A stretch of DNA of 64,000 bases from Rhizodiscina lignyota (GCA_010015805.1 ML978125.1:744001-808000), one strand, 5' to 3'. Counted from the first letter of the stretch, positions 45,691 to 56,972 are shown. The notes: generated by a model not told the origin, from the letters alone. Translations and numbers: made by a program.

Positions 45691-46778
45691 TAGTGTGTTT
45701 GCATCGCGCATTGCATAGAGCATTCCAGGGTGTTTGGTTTCCTCATATTCCGTGTTGCATTTTCAGCGTGGGCTGGAGTTCTTCCGCATTGCCATACCTT
45801 TCATGTCACATCCAGCATTCTTTTAATGTCTTCATCATCTCCAGAGGAGTTTTAAGATTCATGACAGAAGGAAAGTTATCTCAATTGTTGAGATTGGATA
45901 TTGACTGTCTCCTGTTGGGGAACCCGGAAGCAGCCCTTCGTCTCATAACTTCACAGGAAGCTGGCATTACTTGTACATTTTCATTCATTCTTCACTGATT
46001 GCTTGCGAAGCTGAGCTGTGTCAATTAGTCGGCACGTTATATATTTGGAGGACAGAATTTAGGACGAATACCTCGTACGAGAACTATGGCCCTCCTTTGA
46101 TGCAATCTGTCTCTCAGAATAATTGGCTGCCAGCTGGTGGGCAATCAGACGAATAGCTTCGTCACGGCCTTCTGCTTTGAAGAGTCTGAATCGCTTGAAT
46201 TGAAAATGCAGTTCTAAAATGAGAATGAACAAGGATTTACGTATAGCCCATGTCCGAATCCCAGGTGGTGAACGTTTCGGAAGTACGATCAACGAGGGGC
46301 CTGAAATGACCTATCGCAAAGGAAAAGAATGGTGAACGGCATCATGAGAGTGACGAGCCGACGGTCTTCTATGTATAGCCATATAGGACTCCTCCTTGCT
46401 ATGAGACTTGCAAGTTATCGCAATATTCCCGTGTTTGTGGAGACTGGTGAAACAGCGAGGTCGAGTTGCTCTGCCACACTTAAATTGGTTAGCTTCAAAA
46501 TTCCTCCGCAGCCCTCATTGCAACTTCGGCCGTCGGCATAATCTTACATGGATTTCTACAATACAGTCACAGCGGAGTGGAGAAATTCCTGGAAATTGGA
46601 TCGCAATGAACCTTGAAAGAGATCATCATAGCCACAACGCGGAGCCGACTTCTTCTGGTAAGTTGTTTATTAGGGTTGAAGAAGGCACATGGGCTTTCTG
46701 CGCGACCCTCCAGCTTTTCATTTCCTTCATTTCCGTTATAATTTTCCCTTGAAAACCAGTCCTCGGTGCAAAGGGGCG
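45691..46778. other. Intergenic region with a possible minus-strand coding fragment
   Basis: No intact gene is seen. On the minus strand between 46331 and 46059, two short pieces (GHFRPLVDRTSETFTTWDSD, then LFKAEGRDEAIRLIAHQLAA) join in phase across a 55-nt GT-AG gap. They may be the end of a lost gene. The rest has no motif and leads into the promoter of the Asp-box protein gene. Confidence 0.35.
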
Positions 46779-47849
46779 ATGTATTCGTATCTTTTACTGC
46801 TCTGTGCCATCACAGAAGTCGCATTATGCGATCCTCATGGCCTATTCCAACGTCGTAGTGGCGTCGTGCCCTCACTCTCCGGTGATCCGGTTGTTATGGG
46901 CGCTGGAACTTATCCGCGCGCCAACTTTCTTTCTGACGGCTCCATTCTGGGCGCGTATGCAGCAACAGTCAATGACAACAAGGTGTTGACTCTAGCATCT
47001 TCCACGGACGACGGAGGTTCATGGTCAGTAAAAGGCAGCGCAGCTACCCGCCCGACCAACTCCAGTGACTTGGACAATCCATACCCACTTCAGCTTCCAT
47101 CTGGCCGTGTTCTGCTCGCGTACCGCAACCACGATAAAGATGCAAGCACAGGCGACTACACATTCTTCCGCATCACCATCTCCTATTCTGATGATAATGG
47201 GGCTTCGTGGCTCTTCCTGGCCGACGCCGCCACAAAACCTGGCGGTACAATAGGTATTTGGGAGCCATTCCTTCGCAATGCTCAGGATGGAAGCCTACAA
47301 CTCTACTACAGCGAGGAGAATAGTGCCGATGATCAGGACAGCAAAATGCGGACCTCGACAGATGGCGGCACGACGTGGTCTGATGCCCAAACTATTTCGG
47401 GTACAGATATAACAGCGCGAGATGGCATGCTCGGGGTCGCTACCATTCAAGGGAGTAGCCTTATCGCTGTCTTCGAAAGCGAGCAAGGAGGTTTGTTCAC
47501 CGTGAAGAGCATCACCTCTACGGATGATGGACAAACGTGGGGTAATCGGCAGACTGTATACACGCCCACTGGTACCGACAACAATGCCGGAGCCCCGCAA
47601 ATTGTTAACGTCGGAGGGACACTGTGCGTGAGCTTCATGACGGATGAAGACACCCAGGAGCATAATTGGATCAACGGAGCTGGAGCAAAGCTTATTACTA
47701 GCGGAGATTCTGGGTCGTCCTGGGGGAACAAGATCGAAGTCTTTGACCCCCAAGCGAATTGGCCAGGTCTACTTACTTTGGATGATTCGAGCTTTCTGTA
47801 CATGGTAGACTTTGGAGGCGCGAAAAGCCAGAAGATCGTCCTTTCATGA
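46779..47849 (+). CDS. Secreted Asp-box (BNR) protein, sialidase superfamily / GH93-like
   Basis: An intronless gene of 356 residues. The chosen ATG opens a signal peptide (MYSYLLLLCAITEVALC); the frame continues upstream but that part would bury the signal. FQRRSG just after it could be a Kex2 processing site. Five Asp boxes (S/T-x-D-x-G-x-x-W) are visible: SSTDDGGSW, SYSDDNGASW, TSTDGGTTW, TSTDDGQTW and TSGDSGSSW, spaced as in a six-bladed propeller. YPRANFLSDGSILGAY near the start resembles fungal exo-arabinanase-like (GH93) and other BNR proteins. A classical sialidase FRIP motif and Arg triad are not evident, so true sialidase activity is doubtful. The substrate is likely an extracellular glycan, by inference only. 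Confidence 0.85.
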   Translation: MYSYLLLLCAITEVALCDPHGLFQRRSGVVPSLSGDPVVMGAGTYPRANFLSDGSILGAYAATVNDNKVLTLASSTDDGGSWSVKGSAATRPTNSSDLDNPYPLQLPSGRVLLAYRNHDKDASTGDYTFFRITISYSDDNGASWLFLADAATKPGGTIGIWEPFLRNAQDGSLQLYYSEENSADDQDSKMRTSTDGGTTWSDAQTISGTDITARDGMLGVATIQGSSLIAVFESEQGGLFTVKSITSTDDGQTWGNRQTVYTPTGTDNNAGAPQIVNVGGTLCVSFMTDEDTQEHNWINGAGAKLITSGDSGSSWGNKIEVFDPQANWPGLLTLDDSSFLYMVDFGGAKSQKIVLS

Positions 47850-48180
47850 TCATAGAGCATCTTCCGGAAAATTTGGGCATTGGGTACAAATCGACGATGG
47901 AATTTGAATCAGAAGCTGCCACTTCGAATGTCCATGTACAATAAAATGAGTGCCGGAAGCTCTATTAGGTTAGAATACTTTGGTTGAAGTGGTTTGAATA
48001 TTGGTTTGGACAAAATATCAAAATAGCAATGTGTTATTGCCTTTCCGGGGATGCCGAGACCGAAAATTCTCCACCAGGGGTTCGTCACTTGCTCAGCCAC
48101 AGCTTCATCAAAGTACTGCTGAATATCGTCACTTTTCTTTTTTCCGATAAAGATCATGTGAACCACAAAAAGTGTCCCTC
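47850..48180. other. Short intergenic region
   Basis: About 331 bases with no gene. It should hold the end of the Asp-box transcript and the promoter of the zinc-cluster gene. T-rich sequence (ttttcttttttcc) lies about 35 bases before the right-hand start. Confidence 0.5.
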
Positions 48181-49530
48181 ATGTCTAATGAAGGAGAACG
48201 AAGAGATCAGGTCAGCGGCATCAACAAAATCAAATCTCGAAAGCCGCATCGAAAATCTCGCCTAGGATGCCAGAACTGCAAACGGAGGAGAGTCAAGGTG
48301 AGTGAGCAACGAACGAGCTTCGAAACTCGATTTTGGTATCTAGTGATTGAAAAGACGCATGTTAATGATATCGTTTCTCAGTGCGATGAAGCAAAACCGG
48401 CATGCAGGAACTGTGTCAAACATTCGATCCGCTGCAGCTTCGCGGCGAATTCACCGAGTTCAGATCTATCCCCTTCAAATCCCCCTGAGCCTCGAGTCAT
48501 TCCATCACGATTTGAATTGGACGGCGATTCAGCAGCGAGTAGTCCCGGGCTTTCACCATGCAATGCACCACTATTGCCTTTTCCAGTCGCAGATCTGGAG
48601 CTCCTTCATCATTATATGACTTCATCTAGCAGCTTTTTTGCGGATAATCGCCAAAATGCTCAGTTCTGGCAAGTCAAAGTTCCGCAGTTAGGTTTCGAGC
48701 ATCACTTCATACTACGACTCTTGCTTGCCATATCCGCGTTACACATTGCCCGAGATTCTCCAGAGCGACAAGAATCTTCCAAAGCTAGAGCCGAGGAGCA
48801 CTATGTGGCCGCGCTCCGAGCCATAACCGCTCTCCTCCCTCATGTCAACGAAACAAACTGCCACGCTCTTTTCCTCGCATCGACATTAGTCTGCCACTAC
48901 AGCTTTGGCAAGGGCCCGACACCTGGAGACTACCTTGCATTCAGCAATGTTGGTCAACCGGAATGGCTACGTCTTTTCAAGGGAGTGCGAGCCATCATAG
49001 AAAGCAATCCAGATGTTGTCAAGGCTTCCGGGGTATTACCTTCTGTGGCCCAGGGCGAGATGCAGAAGCACGAACCAAACCTGCCTAAACGATCGAATCA
49101 TTTCGACTTCCGAACACAATTCGAAAGGATCCGCCGCGTTATAGCTGCGCAATCTCCCTCCCCCGAATCCGAAATATACATGGAGGCCCTGGACTCTTTG
49201 GAGAACTGTTTCGCCGCAACGTACGAGGGCAAGTCAGATGCTTGGGACGAGCGAAGTCGATCTTCCCACATTATGTTCCGGTGGCTATACCAAGCGTCGG
49301 AACCTTTTGTCGCCCGAATGCAGGATAAACGCCCCATGGCTATTGTTATATTCTCCTTCTTTGCGGTGCTGATGAAAGAGCACGCCGATGTATGGACGTT
49401 GGACGGTTGGGCCGAGCATATCATGACCGGAATACACGCCTATCTCCCACCTGTCTACCATGATTTCATTCAGTGGCCAATGCAGCAGGTCAACTGGACT
49501 CCGCCAAAGGACGATACTAAAATGGAATGA
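48181..49530 (+). CDS. Zn2Cys6 transcription factor, Upc2/ECM22-like layout
   Basis: Two exons (48181-48297 and 48382-49530) give 421 residues. The 84-nt intron lies exactly between Lys39 and Cys40 of the zinc cluster. The cluster is complete: Cys 30, 33, 40, 47, 50 and 57 (LGCQNCKRRRVK, then CDEAKPACRNCVKHSIRC). The sequence after it (FPVADLELLHHYMTSSSSFF, VPQLGFEHHFILRLLLAIS, ALHIAR) matches fungal factors of the sterol-uptake regulator (Upc2-like) type with a short C-terminal domain. The protein binds DNA in the nucleus; targets are unknown. The intron has no in-frame stop, so retention would insert 28 residues into the cluster. It is downstream of a secreted glycan-related protein, which might be coincidence. 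Confidence 0.92.
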   Translation: MSNEGERRDQVSGINKIKSRKPHRKSRLGCQNCKRRRVKVSEQRTSFETRFWYLVIEKTHVNDIVSQCDEAKPACRNCVKHSIRCSFAANSPSSDLSPSNPPEPRVIPSRFELDGDSAASSPGLSPCNAPLLPFPVADLELLHHYMTSSSSFFADNRQNAQFWQVKVPQLGFEHHFILRLLLAISALHIARDSPERQESSKARAEEHYVAALRAITALLPHVNETNCHALFLASTLVCHYSFGKGPTPGDYLAFSNVGQPEWLRLFKGVRAIIESNPDVVKASGVLPSVAQGEMQKHEPNLPKRSNHFDFRTQFERIRRVIAAQSPSPESEIYMEALDSLENCFAATYEGKSDAWDERSRSSHIMFRWLYQASEPFVARMQDKRPMAIVIFSFFAVLMKEHADVWTLDGWAEHIMTGIHAYLPPVYHDFIQWPMQQVNWTPPKDDTKME

Positions 49531-50786
49531 CAGCCTCTGACCGACATCTAAGGTAGCTACGGTTCTTCTCTCCACGTTTTCGGATGTGCCCTGGGTGGAC
49601 TTGCTCCTTATGAGCGCCTGAGAACTGGGTACGGCTGGCCCACCCTAGCTATTGCCAATATAAGTGGCATGATATGACAACGAAGGGTCCGAGTCATTCC
49701 TTTGTCTTTTGGAAAAGGCCTGTGGCAATACTCCGTACCAGTCAAGCAATTCCGAAAACAAAAACGTCCTCGTCGCAATCACAAAGGCCATGCAGTATAT
49801 TGGGCTTATGAAAATTCGGCTGACACCGATTCACTTCCTCTACGTGAGTTTAATATCTACTTGATGGATGACTGTATGGCATTATTGCTAACGGAATTAC
49901 TAGGCTATGAGTAAGTGTGGCTCTAAATCTCATTCGTAGTTTCAGCCATTAAGAGCAAAACAACATGAATATCAGAGACTTCATTATGGAGTTACAGAAG
50001 GTTAAATGGAAAGTTACGTAGACTCAATAGCTTGTTCAGTAATTTCAAAGCCGTAGCTACCGCGCCATTCGCAGTAATTACACTGGCAGTTAAAGAAAGG
50101 GGTTCCGTCATCTTGAATCAGTATGTTGTGATCAAGAACGAGAGAGCCAATTGAAACTAAGAGAATATACTTGACGAGAGGGACAGCCTTGCGATCTATA
50201 TTTGTATGGATCTCGGTCCTTCACGCCACACTTGCGCCCCGTGGGGATGTACAGCCTTACCTCCTTACTCCGTATATGTCCCTGGAATCGGCGAATTGCT
50301 CCGTCTCGGATCACGGTGAGCTTTGGAGGGAAGCCCGTAAGTGTGAGTGAGAACGCTGTTCCATATGTACAGGTAGGCCGTCCACAAGGTGATATGCATT
50401 GAAGTCACTGCCTGTTCTCCTGACAATCGAATGCTCCGGACGAACGAGCATGGCCGTTAAGCGGAGACGGAGCAATCAGAGAATCCTTCCGGGCCCACTT
50501 CGGCATAGCCGCAGAGCCTTCATAGACAAGAGGCCGAAAGCAGTAAGCACTAGGTCCTAGCGGGCCTAGGCTCGCCGTGGCGATGGCGGGCGAAGCATTG
50601 CCAAGACCGTCATTACGAAAGGCGAGCGGTGCTGCCTTCCGCTGTGATTGCGCATTGGCACTGCCTCCTCTTCCGCCTGGCTCCTATACAGAGACGTCCC
50701 TCCTTCTCTCCCTCTTCTTCCTTCCTTTCACTTGTCCTCGACACTCTACAACAGTTTCCTTTGTTTTGTCACAGTATAACGAAGAT
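49531..50786. other. Intergenic region, no gene seen
   Basis: About 1.25 kb with only short motif-free frames. The 90 bases before 50787 are strongly pyrimidine-rich (tccttctctccctcttcttc and onward), typical of the core promoter and leader of a well-expressed fungal gene. Confidence 0.5.
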
Positions 50787-52059
50787 ATGGCTGCTTTCCA
50801 GGGTCAGCTCATTAGCCATCTGGCGCGCCGCGGCATGGACAGCATGTCGGGCGACCTCCCCAAGATGTCGATGGAGATGGATAGGGACGACCTCATGCAG
50901 GTACAACAGCAGCAGTGGAACGACGTGTTCAACCAGCTGCCTATCTGGGGTATCGTGATGATTGGAATCACTGTCCTCGTCTTCTATATCCTCATCGTCT
51001 CGGTATGTCTCTCGGAGATAGCGTGGATATCGCACCGCGCCACATTGTAGCATATATTATGACGCTAACATAGATGCTCTGCAGGTCTCCTATACTCTGG
51101 GCCGCGTTGTCATGACTCTAGCCATGATCGAAACCCCCACCGTCGACTACATACCCATTTCTTCTCTCGATTCCTTCGACCCTACGAGCAAAGACGCGAC
51201 CAACTTGATCATTGATGGCGAGCCACACACCGTCATGGCGAACAAGCCCATCACGTCCAAGATCCGCTCCACGATCCGTCACCTTCACAAGCATGCTGGA
51301 TTCTGGTCTCGCTGGAGAGGTCTCGGCTATTTCTTCCTCTACAGCTTCGCTTTCGGTGCCGTCCACTTTCCCATCATGAGTGCCCTCCGTTGGCTCCCAG
51401 CGGGTGAGACTTTCGCGGCTATCCTCACTTCCGTCCTGCTCGCCCAGCTCCACTGCGCTTGGACCCACAAGATGATCTCTATGCCATCCCAGAAGTCTTT
51501 CCTCTCTCGTATCCCGCCACGCGCTGCATGGCGTCAGCTCTGGATCCCGAACGCAGTCGCCGCTGGCTGCATGCAGGCTTCTTTCCAGGTCATTCGCATG
51601 CTCGCTCTCACGCTCAGTTACACCATCTATGACCACGAGAAGCAACAGATTGTGGATTCTTGGTGGATTATCGTCATGAAGATCCTTGCTGTTCTTTCTC
51701 TCGCATTCTTCCTCGGCTTCTTCATCGTCCTGCCGAACTACGCCGCACTCACCCGCATTGAGGCTACTCTGCTTAATGATGAGGAGGATACCATTGTTCC
51801 ATTCGACCGCACCTTTGGTGGCAAAGTTACTCCAGTTGTCGTCGGTGGCAGCGGTTTCCACTACGTCAAGGAAGTGTGCCAGACCTTTGATCGTGAAGCC
51901 AGGATCAGGATTATCAAGCTGTTCTTCAAGATGGCTTTGATCTTCTTCGCGCTGACCATCCTGTACATCCACGTCGTCTCGTTCGAGATGTTCTTCATCA
52001 TTGGACCGGTCGCTAAGGAGGCTGCGAAGAAGGCTGGTGCTAGACTGCTGAGAATGTAA
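50787..52059 (+). CDS. Six-TM membrane protein of unknown function
   Basis: Two exons (50787-51002 and 51085-52059) are joined in phase 0 across an 82-nt intron and give 396 residues. Hydrophobic spans are seen at about 53-76 (WGIVMIGITVLVFYILIVSV), 152-172 (GYFFLYSFAFGAVHF), 180-197, 227-250 (AVAAGCMQASFQVIRMLALT), 264-288 (WWIIVMKILAVLSLAFFLGF) and 353-378. The N terminus is Met- and Gln-rich without a cleavable signal. A soluble, charged loop separates the fifth and sixth spans (about 295-345). I believe similar proteins occur across filamentous ascomycetes, but I cannot name a function or transported substrate. High C-ending codon use and the pyrimidine-rich leader hint at steady expression. 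Confidence 0.85.
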
Positions 52060-52515
52060 ATAGAATGGAAGAATCTGGAGTTGTATGTGAGGCTGAGAAT
52101 GAGTCAAGTCGAAACGCCGAAAGGAGGGACACCTGATAGCTTGGATACCTGCGTATGAGATGCGAGTGATACCTTTTGGACCTGGCATTATAATGGAGTT
52201 AATCTTTTGGAGGGCGAAGTGACGGAAGTTGAATTCCAGGATCAAGTCTTGTAGAATATCGAAACTCAATACATGTTACTTGCGTTTACAAGTGTGTCTT
52301 TTCCAGTGCGAGAGGACGGCCGAGTGATATGATTACTATCGCACGTTTCGAGTTACAATATATTGCACCGTCAGCAGAAGAAACAGTACGAAGCGTCCGC
52401 CGAGGCTGCGGAGCTCTGATCTAAGCTCCATGAGAAGCAGCGTCCAAACATAAACCTTAAGAGTTCCTCGTTTCCTCGTTAGAAGTTTCTCAGACGCACT
52501 TGGTACCGGGTTAAA
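52060..52515. other. Intergenic region
   Basis: No gene is seen. It holds the 3' end of the membrane-protein gene and the promoter of the NTF2-like gene. Confidence 0.5.
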
Positions 52516-53010
52516 ATGGCAGACTCAGAAGCAGACTCTAAGCCCATTAAATCTCTCATCCAATCCTTCTTCGACGCCATCAATGCCTCCGACACCAAAG
52601 CTCTCCAAGAGCACTTCTTCCCCACTGCCTCCCTCACAATCCTCCGTCAAGATCCGCCGTTGCCTGAATCATCCCCTCCGCCGTCTCCACCTGACAATAA
52701 AATCACCGTCGTAACGCGTACGAACATTGAGACGTTCATCAAGATGGTCGAAGACGGGGAGCGGAGAAGGAAGGGCAAGAAAGGACCGGAGCTCGTGGAG
52801 AGGCCAGATTTGGAGCACACGAGGATAGAAGTGGATGCGGGATTTGGCATGGCATGGAGTCCGTTTACAGTGACCTTTGATGGCGTGCTGCATCACTATG
52901 GAGTCATGGTGTATACGCTGGGGAGGGAGGAAGGCGGCAAGTGGAGAATTGAGGGCCTAACGCAGAGTTATAGAAGGACCCCGGGATGGGAAAAAACGTC
53001 GTTCCTATGA
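52516..53010 (+). CDS. Small NTF2-like / SnoaL-like protein
   Basis: An intronless gene of 164 residues with an ATG in good context (ttaaaATGg). The N-terminal helix IKSLIQSFFDAINASDTKAL and the strand pattern that follows (VMVYTLGREEGGKWRIEGLT) are typical of the NTF2-like cone fold. Proteins of this fold include enzymes (SnoaL, isomerases) and binding proteins. A Pro/Ser-rich loop (PPLPESSPPPSPPD) and a basic loop (GERRRKGKKG) interrupt the fold. No signal peptide is present, so it is likely cytosolic. Catalytic residues cannot be assigned. Confidence 0.8.
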   Translation: MADSEADSKPIKSLIQSFFDAINASDTKALQEHFFPTASLTILRQDPPLPESSPPPSPPDNKITVVTRTNIETFIKMVEDGERRRKGKKGPELVERPDLEHTRIEVDAGFGMAWSPFTVTFDGVLHHYGVMVYTLGREEGGKWRIEGLTQSYRRTPGWEKTSFL

Positions 53011-53935
53011 ACCGTACAGAGTAAAGGATAAGTGATTCTTAGAGGAAGAGAATCATCCAATAGTCATGTCCGCCTGCAGAATGCGATATGTTGATGTCGC
53101 GATTATGGTAGGAAGTTGAGGTATAACGAAACATGACACCTTGGTTGATATCGCCAATAGTTCGCATAGTAGAGCATTACCTCAAAGAAGCTCTAATACG
53201 CTGCGTTCAGCCATTCTCAGATGAAGGGCAATCTAGATTGACGGAATAGATTTGTTGACGTGATACAACAAATGATTCCTGCCATCACATATGCAGCTCA
53301 ACAAACGCCTATCGCCACGATTCGGCAAGCACAAGCTCCTCACATGATGCCGTGGCATCTTTCACAGCGATCTGTGCCTGAAACAATTGCATCCACCCGG
53401 CCTCGTTTTGCGCACGCGAACAGCTTTCTGCAGCGGAAATCCGGGGTAAATCCAGTTGCCCCAGCCACCGATGTTCAACCGCCTTTGCGCACGGGCCACC
53501 CCAGCCATATCCACCAGCCTCCTCGTATCTCCAACCTCACGAACAAACGAAAACTCAGCGCAACTGGCTGAGCGGTCCAAATTGGCGTCGAATGGCGTCG
53601 AGTAAGCTCACTGTAGCCTTATTACTGTATTTTGACGGCTGGCCCAACCTTCGTGGTATCGAGGTAATCAAGCTTAAGATGTGAGAGATATAAGGCGACC
53701 CAGTAAGGCCAGGACACAGTGCATCTCCAGCTCATCCAGCACATTCGAGACTCGACATTCGCTGTCAATAATCCTCTCACTTCCGCTGCTCTCTCGCAAT
53801 CATCGCTGCTGCTTCTTGCTCATTTTCACTGCACGTCCTAGCTTCAGCACTACATCGTCCACATCGAGCAGTCCTGTCTTTTCAAATATTTAATATAGTT
53901 CTATATCCTCTCAGTCACTCCAAAATTCAGCAGAC
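53011..53935. other. Intergenic region
   Basis: A frame at 53272-53571 could encode about 99 residues (from MIPAITYAAQQTPIATIRQA) but has no known motif and is not called. Pyrimidine-rich sequence at 53750-53890 fits the leader of the next gene. Confidence 0.45.
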
Positions 53936-54938
53936 ATGAAGCACGCCTCTGCCTCTGCGCTGCTTTTCGCGGCTACCCTTGCTCACGCCCAAATTCCATC
54001 TTAGTAAGTCTTTGACGCTCTACTCACTCCAGTATAATTGCTAATTAATTTTCAGCTCTCCAGAAGACGGAGGTGACTACTTCTCCGCCCCGAGTAAGCC
54101 AGAATATGGTGACAGCTCGGAGGGATGGGGATCCTACGGCGGCGGCTGGGGTTCGAGCTCGTACGCAACATCAACCACCGTCTACTCGACCACGACAACC
54201 ACAACCCCTTGCACAACAAGCAGCTCAACTCTGTCAACGCCTGTTGCTCCCGTCATTCCACCCAGCACTTCGACCTGCCCCTTGCCAACGACTCTCTACA
54301 TCACAAGTTACCAGAAGGAGGTCTCAACCGCCTACCAAAAGGCAACTGAGACAATCTACGCAACAATTACGGCAACCCAGAAGGCGGTTGAGACAGTTAC
54401 TTGCACAGAAACCGAAGTGCAGACCAAGGTCTTGACTCAAGCGGAGACTCTGACCCAGATTCTGACGCAGAAGGAGGCGGAAGTTGAGACAAAGATCGTG
54501 ACGCAGAAGGAGATTTCGACGACCACATGCACCGAAACCGAAGTGGAGACCAAGATCCTGAGCCAGAAGGAGGTTGCCACCGCTACTGTCACAACCACTT
54601 GCTTCGAGACCGAGACGGTGACCAAGCCGATTTCTATCATCCTCACTTCGACGTTGATCTCCTCGTGCCCAATCTCCTCCTCCACTCCAGTTGGGCCAAT
54701 CATTCCTCCGCCAATCAGCACCGGCACGGGTACTCCTTGCACCACCAACTCAACTATCTCGTACACATGGAAGTCTACACCGCCACCATACACGACGCAC
54801 AGCACCACACCCACAACGTCGACAACTCCAAGCATCTCATCGACCGCAGCTAGCGCACAGTTCACTGGAGCAGCTTCAAGGAGTAGTGTTGGCATGGGCC
54901 TGATTGCGATCGGTGCCGTCTTTGCGGCTCTGCTGTAA
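53936..54938 (+). CDS. GPI-anchored, Thr/Ser-rich cell-wall protein with internal repeats
   Basis: Two exons (53936-54003 and 54056-54938) give 316 residues. The signal peptide is MKHASASALLFAATLAHA. After a short Gly/Tyr/Ser-rich part comes a Thr/Ser-rich region, then repeats at about 135-225 built from TCTETEV-TK-LTQKE-type units (three to four degenerate copies), and a Pro/Thr-rich stalk. The C terminus has small residues followed by a hydrophobic tail (SVGMGLIAIGAVFAALL), fitting a GPI attachment signal. Such proteins are heavily O-glycosylated and sit in the cell wall or outer membrane leaflet. Internal repeats of this kind often vary in number between strains. No enzyme motif is seen. 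Confidence 0.88.
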
Positions 54939-55474
54939 AGGGATGAATGGGATTGGTTTATTGTGATCACGACTGCTTTGAAGGAATGAAGTATGATGGA
55001 TACGCACGCACACATGAATACTATTAATCTCATTACGGATGGGCATCTCAAGCAACGGCGCACAAAGGAGGAATGAGGCCATGGGATACGCCTCATGTTC
55101 ATGTTCATGTTCATATATTTACACTAGATGTTCCTTAATACTTCACATTGCTATTTGACGATTCGATACATGCTTCAACAAGGTGCTTTGCGGCTCTATC
55201 AGACGGGCGACAGACTTCGTAATCTAATATCTAATCAAATACATTCAAGCCCCTCAACCACCCCATTCAACGTCAGCAACATTGGCAAAACCCTAGTATT
55301 AAGTAACGTTATACTCGAGCCTTAAGTGGTAAGCTAAGATCTTTACATCTGCGCTCCGTATGGGTTGCTTCTTCACAAAGTCTCTTTACCGGCTACGTCT
55401 AAATCCATCAACGTCCGTAATCACTGAATTTGCGATCTTCTTTATCCTGTCCTGCATCTGCTGTAAAGAGTCCA
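54939..55474. other. Intergenic region with (catgtt)n microsatellite
   Basis: No gene is seen between the convergent GPI-protein and SDR genes. A short hexanucleotide repeat (catgtt, three and a half copies) lies at 55094-55114. Confidence 0.5.
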
Positions 55475-56691
55475 TTACAAACTCGCTGCGGTTTTCTGCA
55501 GGTGGGCTGGCATTCTCCGATGCGTAAAGTTGCCAGTAATATTCTGCAAGTTAGCCAGCAAACTTCCCTCCTTGTAGTCATCCAGATCCAGATCCATGAA
55601 TCCTTCCGGTGCAATACTGTGAGGCGTAATGAACAGTGACCGGCCTGGACTCTTTTAGAAAGGGCCGTGAAGTCTCAAGCATGTCGACTCACCATTGATA
55701 GAATCATCCGACGCAATCCTCATTACGCACTTGGCACAGTCTTCCGTGGTAGCAAAATCCGTACCTTGTCCCTGCATGTCCTTCCTCAGGTGATTTCTGA
55801 CGGCCTCGGTCATTAATGGAGTTGCAATGAACCTGTTCCCGGTCAGGACTTGATCAAACTGGGCGAAAAATCACAAACCATGGCGCGATGAGATTGACTC
55901 TGCCGACTCCAAAACGTCTCAAGCAGCACATGAGACCTCTGACGCCGAACTTCGACGCGCTGTACGTCGGCGAACCGTTCGTGTTGAGGAAACCCATGAT
56001 ACTAGACACGAGGATGAGACACTGCTCCATTCCAGGTCCCTGCTTGTTAAAGTAGTGTAGCGCAAGCTTTGATGTGTATACAGTGCCGAGAAGATTAATC
56101 TCGAGGATCTTCATGTTTGGTTTAACCGGTTCCTTCTCCGGATCTACGCAATGTCAGATTCGTTGTTGGCCAGTCCTCAGTGCAGAGCCTGTTACCAAGT
56201 TCGTGGAACAGATCGGATCCAGAGATGCCTGCACTCGTAACGACATAGTCAATTCTGTTGTTTGGTCCTTTCGCTATCGCTGTCTTGAAGGCTTCGTGTT
56301 GTTCTTCCCAGGACATGCAATCGCATTTGACGAATAGCACACTGATTGCGTCAGCCCGGTCAGGACAAAATCTCCCCTGGTTTCTTACTTGTCTGGAGTC
56401 GGCTGTTTCGATGGCGGATGGAGGTCCGCAATGACAACGAATGCTCTGACGAAGTGGTCAGTACGGCGATCTGTGGATTGGGACTCTGGTGACGCACCCT
56501 GCATCGGCGAAATCCTTCACCATCGCCTCACCAAGGCCGCTGCTACCTGAGGCATCGTAAGTTTTTCCAACATATATATTATTATTCGGCGTAGTACCTC
56601 CAGTGACAATTGCCGTCTTGCCCTTAAGTTTCGCGAGATCGATTGGCTTAGAGCAGTCAACGGGACCGCCATTCTTGTAAGTAAATCGCAT
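55475..56691 (-). CDS. Short-chain dehydrogenase/reductase (15-PGDH-like)
   Basis: Seven exons on the minus strand (56598-56691, 56498-56546, 56389-56445, 56196-56341, 55879-56143, 55693-55832, 55475-55644) encode 306 residues. The introns are 46-52 nt and all keep phase. The cofactor loop TAIVTGGSSGLGEAMV (TGxxxGxG, about 31-38) is split by intron 1. FVVIADLHPPSKQ carries the Asp that favours NAD over NADP. The catalytic set is Ser (about 163) in LVSSIMG, Tyr 176 and Lys 180 in YSASK. NLIAPWFIATPL follows the active site as in classical SDRs. The Asn of the usual NNAG motif is changed (VVTSAGISG). The substrate is unknown; similar fungal enzymes act on alcohols in secondary metabolism. It lies back to back with a broken methyltransferase gene. 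Confidence 0.92.
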
Positions 56692-56972
56692 CTTTCCACA
56701 GTCTTAACAACGACAGATCAATAATTGTGCGATCCATTTTCCAAAACTGAGAATCCTCTGATATATCAGGTGGACAGGCTCACTGTTGGCGCTGGGTTAC
56801 CGAAGGCCGGAGAGGGTCCGTTTCATCCGTTCGGTCCCCACAAAAAGAGACGACCTCAGTCCTTGGACCGAACGTAACTTGGACTGTCAAGAGCCATCAC
56901 CAAAGGCTTTGCACGTTCGAAATTTAATCATCGAGGTAGCTTGAAGTTCTCTTGACATCTCTGTGTTACTGT

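Noticed and set aside
51118-52269. Long open frame antisense to the six-TM protein (383 codons)
   Set aside because: Charged, low-complexity translation produced by strong codon bias of the real gene on the other strand.
53272-53571. 99-codon plus-strand frame upstream of the GPI-protein gene
   Set aside because: Begins with ATG but has no motif, no homologue known to me and low-complexity composition.
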